64,000 bases of DNA from Nocardia yamanashiensis NBRC 100130 (lineage in GTDB: Bacteria > Actinomycetota > Actinomycetes > Mycobacteriales > Mycobacteriaceae): positions 186,001 through 250,000 of the forward strand of contig NZ_BDCD01000011.1 of NCBI RefSeq assembly GCF_001613325.1, read 5' to 3'. This document shows, one piece after another, positions 25,968 to 34,150 of this stretch. The translations under genes were made by a program, and so were the position numbers. The notes beneath the pieces were generated by a model that saw only the letters and a list, made by a program, of their open reading frames with translations, did no database searches and was not told the origin of the DNA. Every line of letters starts with the position of its first letter. Position 1 is the stretch's first letter.

Positions 25968-27119
25968 ATGCGACTGATCATGATCGCCGTCGGCACCCAC
26001 GGGGATGTCGCACCGCTGGTCGGGCTCGGGGTCGGCTTGCAGGCGGCGGGGCACGACGTCGCCTTCGCCGCGCACCCGCTCTTCGAGAGCCTGGTCACCG
26101 GATGCGGGCTCGAATACCTGTACATGGCTTCGGGTTTCGAGTTCGACCCGGACAATCCGATACTGCACGAAACCGCGTCGCAGGACTTCGCGTACACGCT
26201 GCGGGTGCTCAGCAAGGGCGTGATCGAAGCGGTCCGCGATCAGCCCGCCGACGCCCTGCTGACCGGTATGGCGGTGGAGCTCGCGAGCTACTCGCTCGCC
26301 GAATTCAAGGGCATACCGGTCATCGGGTTGCGGTTCTTTCCCACCGGCGATTTCGGGAACGGGCCGATGCATCCCGGAGCCGCCGAGGCCGGGCACGCGG
26401 TGCGGCGTGAACTGGGACTGCCCGAGATCTCCACCCGGGAACTCGAGGAACGGTTCCGGGAGTCCGAAAAGTTCGTGCTGCACGGCTTTTCGACGCACGT
26501 CATGCAATTGCCGCCGGAATGGCCGCCGGACCGGATGGTTGCGGGCTACTGGTGGACGCCGCGCCCGCTGGGCTGGGAGCCGTCCGCCGAACTGGTGGAT
26601 TTCCTGGCGGCCGGGCCGCCGCCGGTCTTCATCGGATTCGGCAGCACCACCGACGGGGCCGATCAGCGCGAGGACCTGTCGGCCGTGGTCGCCGAGGCAT
26701 TGCGGCTGGCAGGCGTGCGCGGCATCGTCCAATCGGGCTGGCTGAAGCTGGATGTCGAGATTGCCGATGTGCTGACCGTCGACAGCGTGCCGCACGACTG
26801 GCTGTTCCCGCGCATGGCCGCCGTGGTCCACCACTGCGGTGCGGGCACCACCGCGGCCGGTCTGCGCGCGGGCGTACCGGCCGTCGCCGTACCCGGCGGC
26901 GTCGATCAGCCGTACTGGGCGCAGCGGCTGCTCGACCTCGGGGTCAGTCCCAGGACGATCCCGTTGCGGGAGCTGACCGCCGACGCGCTCGCCGACGCGC
27001 TGCGCGCCGCCGTCACCGATCCGGCCTTGCGCGCCAATGCCGCTCGGCTGGGCGCGCTCATCGACGCCGAGGACGGTATCGGCGCGTCGGTGCGAGCCAT
27101 CGAAGCCTATTTGCGGTGA
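25968..27119 (+). CDS. GT1-family glycosyltransferase 3 of 3 (shortened acceptor domain)
   Basis: 383-aa paralogue starting MRLIMIAVGTHGD with Asp13. The donor signature HHCGAGTTAAGLRAGVP is at 288-304, 29 residues earlier than in the two neighbours. The shortage maps to residues about 125-150, where the helix before the RRELGLP segment is missing. All donor-site elements are intact, so it is likely active with a reshaped acceptor pocket. It is 3 nt from the upstream stop and last in the cluster. Confidence 0.83.
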   Translation: MRLIMIAVGTHGDVAPLVGLGVGLQAAGHDVAFAAHPLFESLVTGCGLEYLYMASGFEFDPDNPILHETASQDFAYTLRVLSKGVIEAVRDQPADALLTGMAVELASYSLAEFKGIPVIGLRFFPTGDFGNGPMHPGAAEAGHAVRRELGLPEISTRELEERFRESEKFVLHGFSTHVMQLPPEWPPDRMVAGYWWTPRPLGWEPSAELVDFLAAGPPPVFIGFGSTTDGADQREDLSAVVAEALRLAGVRGIVQSGWLKLDVEIADVLTVDSVPHDWLFPRMAAVVHHCGAGTTAAGLRAGVPAVAVPGGVDQPYWAQRLLDLGVSPRTIPLRELTADALADALRAAVTDPALRANAARLGALIDAEDGIGASVRAIEAYLR

Positions 27120-27159
27120 ACTGCCCGGGCAGGGGCGTGAACGGCCGGTCGCTGGATTG

Positions 27160-28047
27160 TCAGCGGCCGGCCTGCGCGTGGATCCCGTTCGCCACGACCT
27201 CGTCGCTGCGCGCGGACGGATGGAACGGAATCGCGCCCGGATCGCGCGGATCCTGATAGTCGTTGATCCACGACTGCTCCGAGCACAGCCCGTGGCCCGC
27301 GGTCGCCGCCCGGGCATCGAAGAACTCCACGCCCAGCAGCCGCGCCGCCGCCCGCTGCGCCTGATCGAGCCGATTCACCGAATCGATGGCCGCCTGCCCG
27401 CGCGGCTGCACGAACCGCAGCACGCCGAAAGCGCTGAAGCACACCGCATCCTGTCCGGCGCGGAACAGTTCCGGATAGCCGACCAGCACGATGCGGGCGT
27501 TCGGCGCGTAGTACTTCACGTACGTGATCACGTTCCGCAGCCGCTCGGCATACCGCTCCGGGGTGATGTCGCTGGAATCCATGCTGCGGCTCGGCACCGC
27601 GGCATCCGCCCCGCACCCGCGGACCAGATCCAGCACGCACTGCTGCAGCGCGTACCACAGCGTCGCCTCGTTGCCGCCCCAGCGATCGTTGAGCCCGAAC
27701 TGCAAGGCCACCACCTTGGTTCGCGGCCCGAACGCCCCCTTCTCGTCGGCCTGCTTGGCCTCCCACGCGGCGGTATGGCTCGGCGGGGTGTCGAGCGCGG
27801 CCCCCGGGCACGACATATCCAGATAGTCGGCGCTGTCCGCGACCCCCATCAGGCGGCTCAGCCGGGTCGGCCAGGAAGTCTCCCCGTGCCGGCATTCCAC
27901 CGCCTGCGAATCCACCACCCATTGGTTGGCGCTGAACGAATCCCCCAGCACCACAAGCGCTTTGCCTGCGGCTGGCGCGGCCGTCACCGGCCCGGCCCCG
28001 ATCGTGGACGCCACGACCGCCAACGCCACCGCGATCCAAGACCTCAT
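27160..28047 (-). CDS. Secreted SGNH/GDSL-type hydrolase
   Basis: 295-aa protein with a Sec signal peptide (MRSWIAVALAVVAST, cleavage near VTAAPA at 24-26). Block I is GDSFS (35-39) with the nucleophile Ser37, block III is GLND, and block V His lies in IPFHPS. Paired cysteines suggest disulfides in the exported protein. The family hydrolyses acyl esters of lipids or glycans. The start at 28047 gives a compact signal peptide; ATGs at 28086 and 28140 are alternatives. It is convergent with the glycosyltransferase cluster. Removal of an acyl group from the cluster product is possible but unproven. Confidence 0.78.
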   Translation of the reverse strand: MRSWIAVALAVVASTIGAGPVTAAPAAGKALVVLGDSFSANQWVVDSQAVECRHGETSWPTRLSRLMGVADSADYLDMSCPGAALDTPPSHTAAWEAKQADEKGAFGPRTKVVALQFGLNDRWGGNEATLWYALQQCVLDLVRGCGADAAVPSRSMDSSDITPERYAERLRNVITYVKYYAPNARIVLVGYPELFRAGQDAVCFSAFGVLRFVQPRGQAAIDSVNRLDQAQRAAARLLGVEFFDARAATAGHGLCSEQSWINDYQDPRDPGAIPFHPSARSDEVVANGIHAQAGR

Positions 28048-28192
28048 GGCACAACCGCCCAACAAACTGAAACGAAACGCTTTCATCTGGCCCGTGAGTC
28101 TAAGCACCACGGTCCCGCTCGCGGGCGACTCCGGCCGCATTCACCGTCCCCCAATTCCTCCACCCCCGGATTCGGGGGCGCGGCCGCGAGCG

Positions 28193-28225
28193 GGCGGCGT
28201 CACCGGAACCCACGGTGACGCCGCC
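28193..28225 (-). terminator. Stem-loop terminator after the hydrolase/NAD(P)-binding fusion gene
   Basis: Perfect 13-bp stem GGCGGCGTCACCG (28193-28205) and CGGTGACGCCGCC (28213-28225) with a 7-nt loop. It lies 5 bp past the stop of the minus-strand gene and has no U-tract. Confidence 0.65.
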
Positions 28226-28230
28226 GTCCC

Positions 28231-29670
28231 TCAGTCGATGGTCGCGGCGGTGAAGCGTTCGCGCACGAACGTCCCGCGCTCCACGGCGTCGATGATGGCG
28301 GCCGCGTAATCGCCGGTGCTGATCCGGCTTTCACCCGCCGCATCGGTGAGCGGAGTGTCCCGGGCCTCGGCCCGATAGCCGCCGGTCTTCGCGCCCGGAA
28401 TCAGATGCACCGGCGGCGGGCTGGCATAGGACCAGTCGACCACCCCGTCGGCGGCACGCAGCAGGCGCAGCGCCTCGGACTGGTCGAGGGCGGTCTCCAG
28501 GTATTGCGCCGGGAAATGCGGGGATTCGACGAACGGCGTCCCGTCCTCGGACAGCAGGCTGCCGCCGCCACCGAGGAACACCAGCCGCCGCACGCCCGCC
28601 GCCGGCAGCGCTTCCAGCAGAGCCTTCGCCGCGCGGGGCACCAGATGATCGGGCCCCTTCACCGCGACCACGACCGCGTCGTGCCCGCGCACCGCCTTCT
28701 CGACCGAAACGGCATCGGTGACATCCACATCCGTACTGTCCAGCGCGGTCACCGCATGGCCGCGAGAGCGCGCCTCGGCCACCACCAGACTGCCGAGATT
28801 GCCGGACGCACCGATCACCGCGAGCTTCATCGAGCCGACCCTTTCCATGAATCCGGCGATCAGCGGCGCGATCTCCGGCAGCTTCTCTTCCAGCGCGAAA
28901 TGGCCCGTCTCGAACAGGTGCAGTTCGGCGGCGGGCAGATCCCGCAGGTACGCCCGCGCCCCGGCCTCCGGGAAGAAGGCGTCGTTGCGGCCCCACAGGA
29001 TCAGCGTGGGCGGCTGCTGCTCCCGCAGCCAGGCCTGCCACTCCGGATAGCGAGCGACGTTCGAGCGGTAGTCCAAGGCCAGCGCCAGCTGTGCCTCCTT
29101 ACGGCCTGGCAGCTCGAGGAAATGCTGGTCCAAGGTCCAGCCGTCCGGCGAGATCGAGCCGGGATCGGTTGTCCCGCCTTCGTATTGACTCCGGGTGACC
29201 GGCAGCGTGAACAGGTCGCCGAGCGCTTCGGCCGGCTCCCCGATGGTCTCCCGCGCCAGCTCCGACAGCCCTTTCGCGTAGGCGTTGGCGTTCTGCACGA
29301 TCAGCCCCGCGATCGCTTCCGGCCGCCGCGCCGCCAGCCGCAACCCCACCGGCCCACCGAAATCGAAGGCGTACAACACGAACCGCCGCAGCCCGAGCGC
29401 CGTCACGAAGCCTTCGACGACCTCGGCCAGCCGATCGAAGGAGTACTCGAAATCGGCAGGCGCCTCGGTGTGCCCGAATCCCGGATAGTCGGGCGCGATC
29501 AACCGGAATCGGGTGCCCAGTGCATCCATCAACCGCCTGAACTGGTGTGAAGCGCTCGGAAAGCCGTGCAGTAACAACAGCGGCAACCCATCCGCGGGCC
29601 CCGCCTCCCGGTAAAAGACCCGTACCTCGCCGACCGTGGCGAATCCGTGGGTGATCCGGGGAATCTCCAT
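28231..29670 (-). CDS. Epoxide hydrolase-like alpha/beta hydrolase fused to an NAD(P)-binding reductase
   Basis: 479-aa two-domain protein. Residues 1-275 are an alpha/beta hydrolase with HGFP, an Asp nucleophile (Asp103 in AFDFGG), an acid in WGRNDAFF and His in ETGHFALEE, as in epoxide hydrolases and haloalkane dehalogenases. Residues 281-479 are an NmrA/SDR-like NAD(P)-binding domain beginning MKLAVIGASGNLG. The second domain opens with a Met preceded by AAAGGG at SD distance (ATG at 28830), a relic of a separate gene. Start 29670 is chosen for GGAGAG 8 nt upstream. Each domain is common alone; the fusion is unusual. Confidence 0.8.
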   Translation of the reverse strand: MEIPRITHGFATVGEVRVFYREAGPADGLPLLLLHGFPSASHQFRRLMDALGTRFRLIAPDYPGFGHTEAPADFEYSFDRLAEVVEGFVTALGLRRFVLYAFDFGGPVGLRLAARRPEAIAGLIVQNANAYAKGLSELARETIGEPAEALGDLFTLPVTRSQYEGGTTDPGSISPDGWTLDQHFLELPGRKEAQLALALDYRSNVARYPEWQAWLREQQPPTLILWGRNDAFFPEAGARAYLRDLPAAELHLFETGHFALEEKLPEIAPLIAGFMERVGSMKLAVIGASGNLGSLVVAEARSRGHAVTALDSTDVDVTDAVSVEKAVRGHDAVVVAVKGPDHLVPRAAKALLEALPAAGVRRLVFLGGGGSLLSEDGTPFVESPHFPAQYLETALDQSEALRLLRAADGVVDWSYASPPPVHLIPGAKTGGYRAEARDTPLTDAAGESRISTGDYAAAIIDAVERGTFVRERFTAATID

Positions 29671-29911
29671 GCCCATATCTCTCCGATAGCCGTCCCCGGA
29701 GCCGATTGCTCGCGGGTGACGATCGTCTGACCGCGCGGCCGGGCGGAACCTGACACTCGATTCGGGTGACGTCCGCCACGCCGATATGGCGCTCGCGGGT
29801 GGTCCGGTGCGCCGAAATGGCGCGCGCGGGATCGGTGTGGGCTCGGACATACTGATACCGCTACCTTCGGGCTATCCGGAGGGTCTTCGAATCGGCGGCT
29901 GAGGAGTTCGC

Positions 29912-31276
29912 ATGGTGGCCATTGCTCGTGATGTCGTGATCGTGGGCGCGGGGCCGTCCGGTCTGACCGCCGCAGTGGAATTGCGGAAGGCCGGTCTGAC
30001 GGTGGCCGTGCTGGAGGCCCGGGATCGGGTCGGCGGTCGTACCTGGACCGGCGACATCGACGGCGCCATGATCGAGATCGGCGGGCAGTGGCTCTCGCCC
30101 CATCACACCGCGGCGCTGGAACTGGTGGATGAGCTGGGGCTGAAGACCTTCTCGCGCTACCGCGAGGGCGAGTCCGTGTACCTGGCCGCCGACGGCACCC
30201 GGCAGCAGTTCATCGGCGACGTGTTCCCCGCGCCCGCCGAGACCGCCGCCGAGATCGACCGCTTGCTGGCATTGCTGGACGAACTGGCGGCCGAGGTCGG
30301 CGCCGAGACGCCGTGGGCGCATCCGCGCGCGGCGGAACTGGATTCGGTGCCGTTCAGCAGCTGGCTGGAGCGCCACTCGGACAACGAATACGCGCGCGAG
30401 ACCGTGTCCTTCTTCGTCGCCGGGGCGATGCTGACCAAACCCGCGCACACCTTCTCCGCGCTGCAGGCCCTGCACATGGCCGCCGCCCAAGGCTCCTACA
30501 CCGCGCTGGCCACCGACACCTTCATGCTCGACAAGCGGGTGGTCGGCGGCATGCAGCAGGTCTCGCAGCGACTGGCCGCGTCACTGGGCGCGGACGTGCA
30601 TCTCGAATCGCCGGTGCGCCGGGTGCGCTGGTCCGAGGACGGCGTGACCGTCTTCGCCGACGGCGATCTCGAAGTGCGCGCGGACCGCCTGGTGCTCGCG
30701 GTGCCGCCGAACCTGTACTCCGCCATCAGTTTCGATCCGCCGCTGCCGCGCCGCCGGCACCAGATGTACCAGCACATGTCGTTCGGATTCGTGGTCAAGG
30801 TGCACGCGGTCTACCCGACCCCGTTCTGGCGGGAAAAAGGCCTGTCCGGCACCGGCTTCAGCGACACCGACATGGTCTCCGAGGTCTACGACAACACCAA
30901 TCACGGCGCGGGCAACGGCGCCATGGTCGGCTTCATCGCCCACGAACAGGCCGACGCCTACTTCGCCATGGACCCCGCCGAACGCCGCCGCACCGCCCTC
31001 GACTGCCTGGTCCGCTACCTCGGCCCCGAAGCCGCCGACCCGATCGTCTTCTACGAATCCGACTGGGGCGCCGAGGAATGGACCCGCGGCGCCTACGGCG
31101 TCAGCTTCGACCTCGGCGGCCTGACCCGCTACGGCCACGACCACCGCGACCCGGTCGGCCCCATGCACTTCGCCTGCTCGGACCTGGCCGGCCACGGATT
31201 CCAGCACGTCGACGGCGCCGTCCGCATGGGCCGCTCGGCCGCCGCCGCCATCGTGGCGCAACGCGCCCCGGCCTAG
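29912..31276 (+). CDS. Flavin monoamine oxidase family protein
   Basis: 454-aa FAD-dependent amine oxidase. The N-terminal dinucleotide fold is VVIVGAGPSGL (8-18), with LEARDRVGGRTWT after it. The C-terminal FAD contacts include EEWTRGAYGVSF and GHGFQHVDGAVRMGRSAA. No covalent-flavin cysteine of the mitochondrial MAO kind is seen. The closest functional class is putrescine/tyramine oxidase-like enzymes of actinomycetes, producing an aldehyde, ammonia and H2O2. SD GAGGAG precedes the ATG. It lies 2.8 kb beyond the aminocyclitol cluster, and a role there is only speculative. Confidence 0.87.
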   Translation: MVAIARDVVIVGAGPSGLTAAVELRKAGLTVAVLEARDRVGGRTWTGDIDGAMIEIGGQWLSPHHTAALELVDELGLKTFSRYREGESVYLAADGTRQQFIGDVFPAPAETAAEIDRLLALLDELAAEVGAETPWAHPRAAELDSVPFSSWLERHSDNEYARETVSFFVAGAMLTKPAHTFSALQALHMAAAQGSYTALATDTFMLDKRVVGGMQQVSQRLAASLGADVHLESPVRRVRWSEDGVTVFADGDLEVRADRLVLAVPPNLYSAISFDPPLPRRRHQMYQHMSFGFVVKVHAVYPTPFWREKGLSGTGFSDTDMVSEVYDNTNHGAGNGAMVGFIAHEQADAYFAMDPAERRRTALDCLVRYLGPEAADPIVFYESDWGAEEWTRGAYGVSFDLGGLTRYGHDHRDPVGPMHFACSDLAGHGFQHVDGAVRMGRSAAAAIVAQRAPA

Positions 31277-31400
31277 CCGAGTGCCCCGCGGCGTCGTAGC
31301 ACCGGACAGCGCGGCCGGGAATGCGCACGGCGCCAAGTGGGTTGCCCACAGGGCGTGCACGCCCGCGCGTCGGCGCGTACTGCGGGGAGATACCCCAAGG

Positions 31401-31427
31401 TTGCGCAGGTCAACGATGGGATAGGCT
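31401..31427 (+). promoter_or_regulatory. Predicted promoter of iscS-mnmA
   Basis: TTGCGC (31401-31406) and TAGGCT (31422-31427) with a short 15-bp spacer, 9 nt before the ATG. The -10 is a good Mycobacteriales hexamer; the -35 assignment is weak. The rest of the 160-bp gap upstream shows no gene. Confidence 0.45.
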
Positions 31428-31436
31428 TTATCGGTC

Positions 31437-32657
31437 ATGAAGTCGGCTTTCCCGGGTCCGGTCGGTGCCCAGACGGTCTACCTCGATCACGCGGCCACTA
31501 CACCCATGTTCCCGGTCGCCATCGAGGTGATGTGCGCTGCGCTGGGGCAGGTGGGCAATGCGTCGTCGCTGCACGGGTCGGGGCGCGCCGCGCGGCGGTG
31601 CCTCGAGGAATCGCGGGAGTCGATCGCGGCGGGGCTGGGGGCGCGGCCCTCGGAAGTGATCTTCACCAGCGGCGGGACCGAGAGCGACAATCTCGCCGTC
31701 AAGGGGATCTTCTGGGCGCGGCGGGACGCCGACCCGAAGCGGAACCGGATCCTGGTGAGCGCGGTCGAGCATCACGCGGTGCTGGACACCGTGGAATGGC
31801 TGGAACAGCACGAAGGCGCGCAGGTGACGTGGCTGGAGGTGGACGCCGACGGCGTCGTCTCGCCGCGCACGCTGCGCGACGCCCTGGCCGCGCACGCCGA
31901 GGACACCGCGCTGGTCAGCATCATGTGGGCCAACAACGAGGTGGGCACCATCCAGCCGATCGCCGAATTGGCGGCGGTGGCACAGGAATTCGACGTGCCC
32001 ATGCACAGCGACGCGGTGCAGGCCGCCGCCCAGCTGCCCATCGACTTCGGGCGCAGCGGGCTGGCCGCCGCGAGCTTCGCGGGGCACAAGGTCGGCGGCC
32101 CACACGGCGTCGGGGTGCTGCTGCTGGGCCGGCAGGTCGGCGTGGTGCCGTTGCTGCACGGCGGCGGGCACGAACGCGACCTGCGGTCGGGGACCTCGGA
32201 CGTACCGGGCGCGGCCGGACTGGCCGCTGCCATTCGCGAGACCGTCGCCGGGCTGCCCGCGCGCACCGTGGAACTCGAGCGGCTGCGCGATCGGCTGATC
32301 GCCGGAGTCCAGGACCTGTTCCCGGACGCGGTGCTCAACGGCGCGACCGGCGACCGGCGGCTGGCGGGCAACGCCCACTTCACCTTCCCGGGTTGCGAAG
32401 GCGATTCGCTGCTCATGCTGCTGGACGCCGCCGGGATCGAATGCTCGACCGGATCCGCCTGCAATGCCGGTGTCGCCGGACCCTCCCATGTGCTGCTGGC
32501 CATGGGCGTGGAACCGGCGCTGGCGCGCGGATCCTTGCGATTCTCATTGGGACACAATTCGACCGACGCCGATATCGATGCCCTGCTGGCCGCGTTGCCG
32601 CAGGTGGTGGAGCGGGCGAAGGCGGCCGGACTGGCCGGAGCGAAGGGAGGCTTCTAG
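31437..32657 (+). CDS. iscS: Cysteine desulfurase
   Basis: 406-aa PLP enzyme that takes sulfur from cysteine to give alanine and a persulfide used for tRNA thiolation and Fe-S centres. PLP Lys218 is in [18 protein letters not shown] and WANNEVGT are the cofactor contacts, and the mobile-loop nucleophile is Cys342 in [18 protein letters not shown]. mnmA follows immediately (TAG then ATG with no gap), so its persulfide most likely feeds MnmA. Gene order matches mycobacterial iscS-trmU. Confidence 0.94.
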   Translation: MKSAFPGPVGAQTVYLDHAATTPMFPVAIEVMCAALGQVGNASSLHGSGRAARRCLEESRESIAAGLGARPSEVIFTSGGTESDNLAVKGIFWARRDADPKRNRILVSAVEHHAVLDTVEWLEQHEGAQVTWLEVDADGVVSPRTLRDALAAHAEDTALVSIMWANNEVGTIQPIAELAAVAQEFDVPMHSDAVQAAAQLPIDFGRSGLAAASFAGHKVGGPHGVGVLLLGRQVGVVPLLHGGGHERDLRSGTSDVPGAAGLAAAIRETVAGLPARTVELERLRDRLIAGVQDLFPDAVLNGATGDRRLAGNAHFTFPGCEGDSLLMLLDAAGIECSTGSACNAGVAGPSHVLLAMGVEPALARGSLRFSLGHNSTDADIDALLAALPQVVERAKAAGLAGAKGGF

Positions 32658-33779
32658 ATGCGAGTACTTGCCGCGATGAGTGGTGGTGTGGATTCCGCGG
32701 TGGCGGCCGCCCGCGCCGTGGACGCCGGACACGAGGTGGTCGGCGTGCACCTGGCGCTGTCGGCGTCCCCGGGCACGCTGCGCACCGGATCGCGCGGATG
32801 CTGCTCCAAGGAGGACGCCGGCGACGCCCGCCGCGCCGCCGATGTGCTCGGAATCCCGTTCTACGTCTGGGATTTCGCGGACCGCTTCAAGGAAGACGTG
32901 ATCGACGATTTCGTCGCCGCCTACGCCGCGGGGGAGACCCCGAACCCGTGCCTGCGCTGCAACGAGAAGATCAAGTTCTCGGCGCTGGCGGATCGCGCGG
33001 TGGCGCTCGGCTTCGACGCCGTGGTCACCGGCCATTACGCGCGCCTCGAGGACGGCGTGCTGCGCCGCGCGGTGGACGCCGACAAGGACCAGTCCTATGT
33101 GCTGGCGGTGCTGACCGCGGATCAGCTGTCCCGGGCCATGTTCCCGGTCGGCGACACCCCCAAGCCGCAGATCCGCGCCGAAGCCGCCGAGCGCGGGCTG
33201 GCCGTGGCCGACAAGCCCGACAGCCACGACATCTGCTTCATCCCCTCCGGTGACACCCGCGCCTTCCTGGGCGCCAAGATCGGCATCCGCCCGGGCGCGG
33301 TCGTCGACGCCGACGGCACCAAGCTGGGCGATCACGATGGCGTGCACGGTTTCACCATCGGCCAGCGCAAGGGCCTGGGCCTGCCCGGTCCGGCCGCCGA
33401 CGGCAAGCCGCGCTACGTCACCGGCATCGATCCCGAATCCGGCACGGTCAGCGTCGGTTCGGTGCAGGACCTCGAGGTCTGGACCGTGCTCGCCGACCGC
33501 GCCATCTGGACTTCGGGTCAGACCCCCGACGGCCCGATCGAATGCATCGTGCAGGTCCGCGCGCACGGCGGCACCGCGCCCGCCGTCGCCGAACCGGTGG
33601 ACGGCGGCCTGGTGGTGCACCTGCGCGAACCGCTCACCGGCGTCGCCAAGGGCCAGGCCGTGGTGCTCTACCGCCCCGACACGGCCGGCGACGAAGTGCT
33701 CGGCAGCGGCACCATCTCCGGCACCGGCCGCGAACCGCACACGCGGGCAAGCGAACTGGTCGCGGATAACGCCCGGTGA
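32658..33779 (+). CDS. mnmA: tRNA-specific 2-thiouridylase
   Basis: 373-aa enzyme that activates U34 of Lys, Glu and Gln tRNAs with ATP and thiolates C2. The PP-loop is SGGVDS (8-13). The catalytic cysteines are Cys101 in LRCNEKIKF and the Cys in [12 protein letters not shown], which form the persulfide relay, and TGHYARL is the tRNA-binding region. The C-terminal beta-barrel is complete. It begins directly after the iscS stop, and its own stop overlaps the next GTG (GTGA). Confidence 0.95.
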   Translation: MRVLAAMSGGVDSAVAAARAVDAGHEVVGVHLALSASPGTLRTGSRGCCSKEDAGDARRAADVLGIPFYVWDFADRFKEDVIDDFVAAYAAGETPNPCLRCNEKIKFSALADRAVALGFDAVVTGHYARLEDGVLRRAVDADKDQSYVLAVLTADQLSRAMFPVGDTPKPQIRAEAAERGLAVADKPDSHDICFIPSGDTRAFLGAKIGIRPGAVVDADGTKLGDHDGVHGFTIGQRKGLGLPGPAADGKPRYVTGIDPESGTVSVGSVQDLEVWTVLADRAIWTSGQTPDGPIECIVQVRAHGGTAPAVAEPVDGGLVVHLREPLTGVAKGQAVVLYRPDTAGDEVLGSGTISGTGREPHTRASELVADNAR

Positions 33780-34150
33780 GCGCCGAACGCTGCCTGCGAT
33801 CGGCGACCACCGAACCTCGGCCGCCGCGCGCGGGTAACTTGGGAGCCGTGGATGTGCGGCGATTCGTCGCACCGGGGATGCGGGTAGCCCTCGCGTCCCG
33901 TCTGGTGCGGGCAGCGGATTCTGGTATGGGAGCACGAATTCGACGACGGCCGGTCCGGCCGAAACGCCGGATACTGCCCGGAACCGTCACCGATCCGGGA
34001 GTGAGCTGCCGGGAAGCGGCCGAACAGGCCCGGGCGCGGCGGAATCCGGAATGGCAGGACCCTCCGCTCGAACAATGGAATCAGCTGCCGAGCGCATCGG
34101 ATGAACAGCCGTCGCGGGAACAGCACGGCGAAACGGGGACGCACGAGTGA
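33776..34150 (+). CDS. Hypothetical Arg/Pro-rich protein between mnmA and the methionine synthase-like gene
   Basis: 124-aa ORF with a GTGA overlap to mnmA at its start and a GTGA overlap to the next gene at its end. This suggests it is translated as part of the operon. The sequence is Arg-rich in the middle ([12 protein letters not shown]) and acidic/polar at the C-terminus, with no signal peptide or known domain. Later in-frame starts (GTG 33848 and others) are possible. I do not recognise a family. Confidence 0.5.
   Translation: MSAERCLRSATTEPRPPRAGNLGAVDVRRFVAPGMRVALASRLVRAADSGMGARIRRRPVRPKRRILPGTVTDPGVSCREAAEQARARRNPEWQDPPLEQWNQLPSASDEQPSREQHGETGTHE

Larger units (their letters stand above)
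18270..27119 (+). other. Putative 2-deoxy-scyllo-inosamine-based biosynthetic gene cluster
   Basis: Seven same-strand genes with junctions of -4 to +31 nt: DOI synthase-like cyclase, DOI aminotransferase-like enzyme, Eis-like GNAT, condensation-domain acyltransferase and three GT1 glycosyltransferases. The first two are the canonical opening steps from glucose-6-phosphate to 2-deoxy-scyllo-inosamine. The rest are tailoring enzymes for acetylation, acylation and glycosylation. The cluster interrupts the acyltransferase-to-iscS order expected from mycobacteria. No dedicated exporter, 16S rRNA methyltransferase, pseudo-disaccharide deacetylase or second-amination dehydrogenase is present in the window. 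Confidence 0.7.

Noticed and set aside
25332..27317. 661-codon minus-strand open frame opposite the glycosyltransferases
   Set aside because: Shadow of GT2 and GT3, with composition typical of antisense frames and repeated segments mirroring the GT duplication.
29912..31276. Amine oxidase as part of the aminocyclitol cluster
   Set aside because: It is separated by two minus-strand genes and has its own SD and context. Nothing in the sequence ties it to the cyclitol pathway.
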